DNA of 60,000 nt from Tubiluchus corallicola (Eukaryota > Priapulida > Priapulimorpha > Priapulimorphida > Tubiluchidae). Where the stretch lies: the NCBI GenBank assembly GCA_030141605.1, contig JAQGDQ010000257.1, positions 64,001 through 124,000 of the forward strand. The letters are read 5' to 3'. The notes beneath the pieces were generated by a model, which was given only the letters and a program-made list of their open reading frames with translations, searched no databases and was not told the DNA's origin. Below are positions 57,801 to 60,000 of this stretch, piece by piece (positions within the stretch are counted from its first letter, which is position 1; each line of letters begins with the position of its first letter). The position numbers were made by a program, and so were the translations under genes.

Positions 57801-60000
57801 AAATACATAGCTACAGCCTACAGCATCGCCTTTTTTCCCCAGTTCGTAAACGAAAGTCAATTTTACTTAGAATAAAATTAATGTAGGAAGATTTAAGTTG
57901 ATGGGAAGTGCAACCTAGCGCTTTTTAGTGTTGGCGAAGCTGCAGTTATTGAGGTTTTTGGTTTAATTTGCTTTGAAATTCATCTTAACACACTTGCTCA
58001 GCAATTTGCATTTTTTGCTAAACTTGGCAATGTATCTACCGTAGATTGTACGCTAAACGCTGTTTAAAGATATAAGTGCAATATATGTTGTGGAAGATCA
58101 TAAATTCATCGATAATAGAGAGTTCCCACATTGCACTTTCCACTGTTTGTTCCATTTATTAAACATAATAAAATACACAAATCTTATGCCCAGCTTTCAA
58201 GGCTATAAAATTTGACTAGATAAATTTTAGATTCAGTTATCCATGCTTTCCTCCTTCCTCTAAACAAAGAAAAAAATCCTCGGAACTTTGTTGATTTATT
58301 TGTAGTAAAGTTCAAAAGTGAAGGAGTCGTAATATGATCAGCGTTGTTACGGACATAGGCTCAAGCGGCCTAGTCCTTGATTTTGCTGAACTGTTGCCCA
58401 CGGGCTTAATCTAAAGTTTTGAGTAAATCTTTCGTAATACGATTGTGTGATAGCCTACGCACCTTGCCTTTGGCAAAACTGACTTGTTTTTTTTATATCC
58501 GGAACTTGTTTTAAAACGTACGATATATGAGCAAAGGCCAATAAATCACAATCTTCATTTCTCGGAAGCAATGACATCATTATACTCAAGCTTTCCAAAT
58601 TTTCTCGATCAAGTGCTAATTAGTTACAGTGAGTAGACCAGAGATTAGATCGCTGCGGTGTTTAATTAGATCGTTCCAGTATTGTAATTGCTGTTGAATT
58701 ATAATCTGGTTGTTCGTTTTCCTGTTGTTTATTGAATCTGCAAATATTGAAATTAAATCGATTCAGAATCCCAAAAGTTCAAAAATTTCACAAGAAATTT
58801 AAGAGTAGTTTTATATTTGGCATACTGCATAATATTGAGAAATTCAGGTTTTTATAGCAACAATTAATCTTAAATAATGTCCGCTTAGCATGTGGCAAGT
58901 TTGTTACAGTCGACGTATTTCTATCTAACATTCGAAAATGCAGTTCATGAAAATTCTTGTCATAATTAGTAACATAGTTTTCAATTACAGATAAATGAGG
59001 TAATGCACTTAGCTTCTTTCCCTTATTTAAAAGCGGAAATATGAAATAAATTGTATGATATAATGGTAAACTGGTAATCATGATCAGTCAGCCCTTCTAT
59101 TGTCAGTTAATAACTTTAATAGGTGAGAGGGCGCGAGGTAATATATTGCAAATATGCTCGGAATGCGCAGAATGCAGCTTGATTGTGGAAGCCCTATTAG
59201 CGATTCGAAATCAATATTTGCTCAGGTACCTCTTCGTGAATGCATTGAAAGGGAAGCGCGGAGGAGGCAAGAGATAATATGCATCTGCGTGCGGGATAGA
59301 TTTCTTTGTTCTGTTCAAAAGGGCAGCAGGGAACATGTAGGATCGTCTTCCATTATTCCTGGTTATCGTGTTTTTCACAAAGAACAGGAAAATTGGGAAA
59401 GTTCTTATTTGTTCTGCTGTTACCTGTTCAGCGTTGTTTGTTATTCAGCAACTATTTTGAAATTGCATAAAAGTCGATAATACGCAGATAATTTGTGTGA
59501 ATATTATAAAAATTGTAGCAGTTGTAAATCTGCTGCAAAGAAAATTGAACTCTTATAATCGCAATCAGTCCTTTTTTAGCCGGTGGCCGTAATTAGTGTG
59601 TTTCGAATAGCAGTATAATTTTGGTACGAACAATGCAATTAATGATATGCTTTAGTGCTATTTTAGTTAATGTCTAAATCAATATCATATAAAATGTTCA
59701 ATAATTGCTGAATAACCAACCCGGCGTTGTTTGGTTGGTAGGCTTTCCATTCAATTTTTGAACATATTTTGTAATTTTTGTAAGTTTTAGGAGTAAACTT
59801 GTGTAGACATACTGTTCGTCTTCTGTAATATTTCACACTATGTAAAAGTTTAGACCAATAGTTTTTCATAATTAGCTAAAATGATGATAATGTTTAATCT
59901 TTCGTTTTAAAACACTTAGTTACATAATTGGGGTTCTGGCTGCAGGCAAAGTTTAACTTAATCAAAAGTACATACATTATATATCATATATTATTTTATA

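Larger units (their letters stand above)
51893..60000 (+). other. TEAD first coding intron (to window end)
   Basis: No TEA-domain continuation, YAP-binding domain or other recognisable gene on either strand. Holds small duplications, a dispersed repeat copy and low-complexity tracts listed separately, and a few unrecognised short ORFs. Intronic enhancers are possible but cannot be pointed out. Confidence 0.6.

Noticed and set aside
59154-59480. 108-codon plus-strand ORF with ATG, relatively GC-rich
   Set aside because: No family recognised, no splice or conservation evidence, and it lies in the TEAD intron; could be an alternative exon but unsupported.

Overview
This is a window of animal (metazoan) nuclear DNA, AT-rich and intron-rich, most likely from an invertebrate. 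The evidence is GT/AG introns of 0.26-4.7 kb, long tetranucleotide microsatellites, several kinds of MITE-like elements and SINE-like repeats, and three recognisable animal genes. I cannot place the phylum from sequence alone. Nothing here is prokaryotic, and I see no CRISPR array or operon.

Left part (80-23,291, minus strand): fourteen consecutive exons of a bark beetle/Anakonda (bark)-type gene. They give the first ~1,084 residues of a large extracellular protein: signal peptide, a short beta-helix strip, a six-cysteine SRCR domain, a long right-handed beta-helix region, a second SRCR domain and the start of a further beta-helix block. The gene runs off the left edge. All fourteen exon phases join without a break. 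Its introns carry two copies of a ~490-bp repeat, a TA-flanked MITE, a pogo-like non-autonomous element, tRNA-like SINE fragments and an 11-unit minisatellite that abuts and repeats the exon-2 splice acceptor.

23,292-28,040 is non-coding and holds a 0.6-kb compound tetranucleotide microsatellite, a tRNA-like SINE head and a piggyBac-like MITE.

Middle part (28,041-39,111, minus strand): a complete twelve-exon gene for a 598-residue Reeler-DOMON-DOMON protein with a hydrophobic C-terminus. It resembles ferric-chelate reductase 1 (FRRS1) but has no cytochrome b561 domain. All exon phases agree, and the modules are bounded by phase-1 introns. Its introns contain a 5S rRNA-derived element, a 513-bp palindromic MITE, a GA-rich polypurine tract and a 139-bp tandem duplication over one intron/exon junction.

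39,112-51,606 has no convincing coding sequence. It probably includes regulatory DNA and 5' non-coding exons of the two divergent genes on either side.

Right part (51,607-60,000, plus strand): the first coding exon of a TEAD/scalloped transcription factor (Hippo pathway), with the first half of the TEA DNA-binding domain. It is followed by more than 8 kb that looks like intron. The three genes have no evident joint function: bark concerns epithelial junctions, the Reeler-DOMON protein is a probable cell-surface heme or redox protein, and TEAD is nuclear. The most unusual structural observation is the repeated duplication of 3' splice-site regions in two of the genes.
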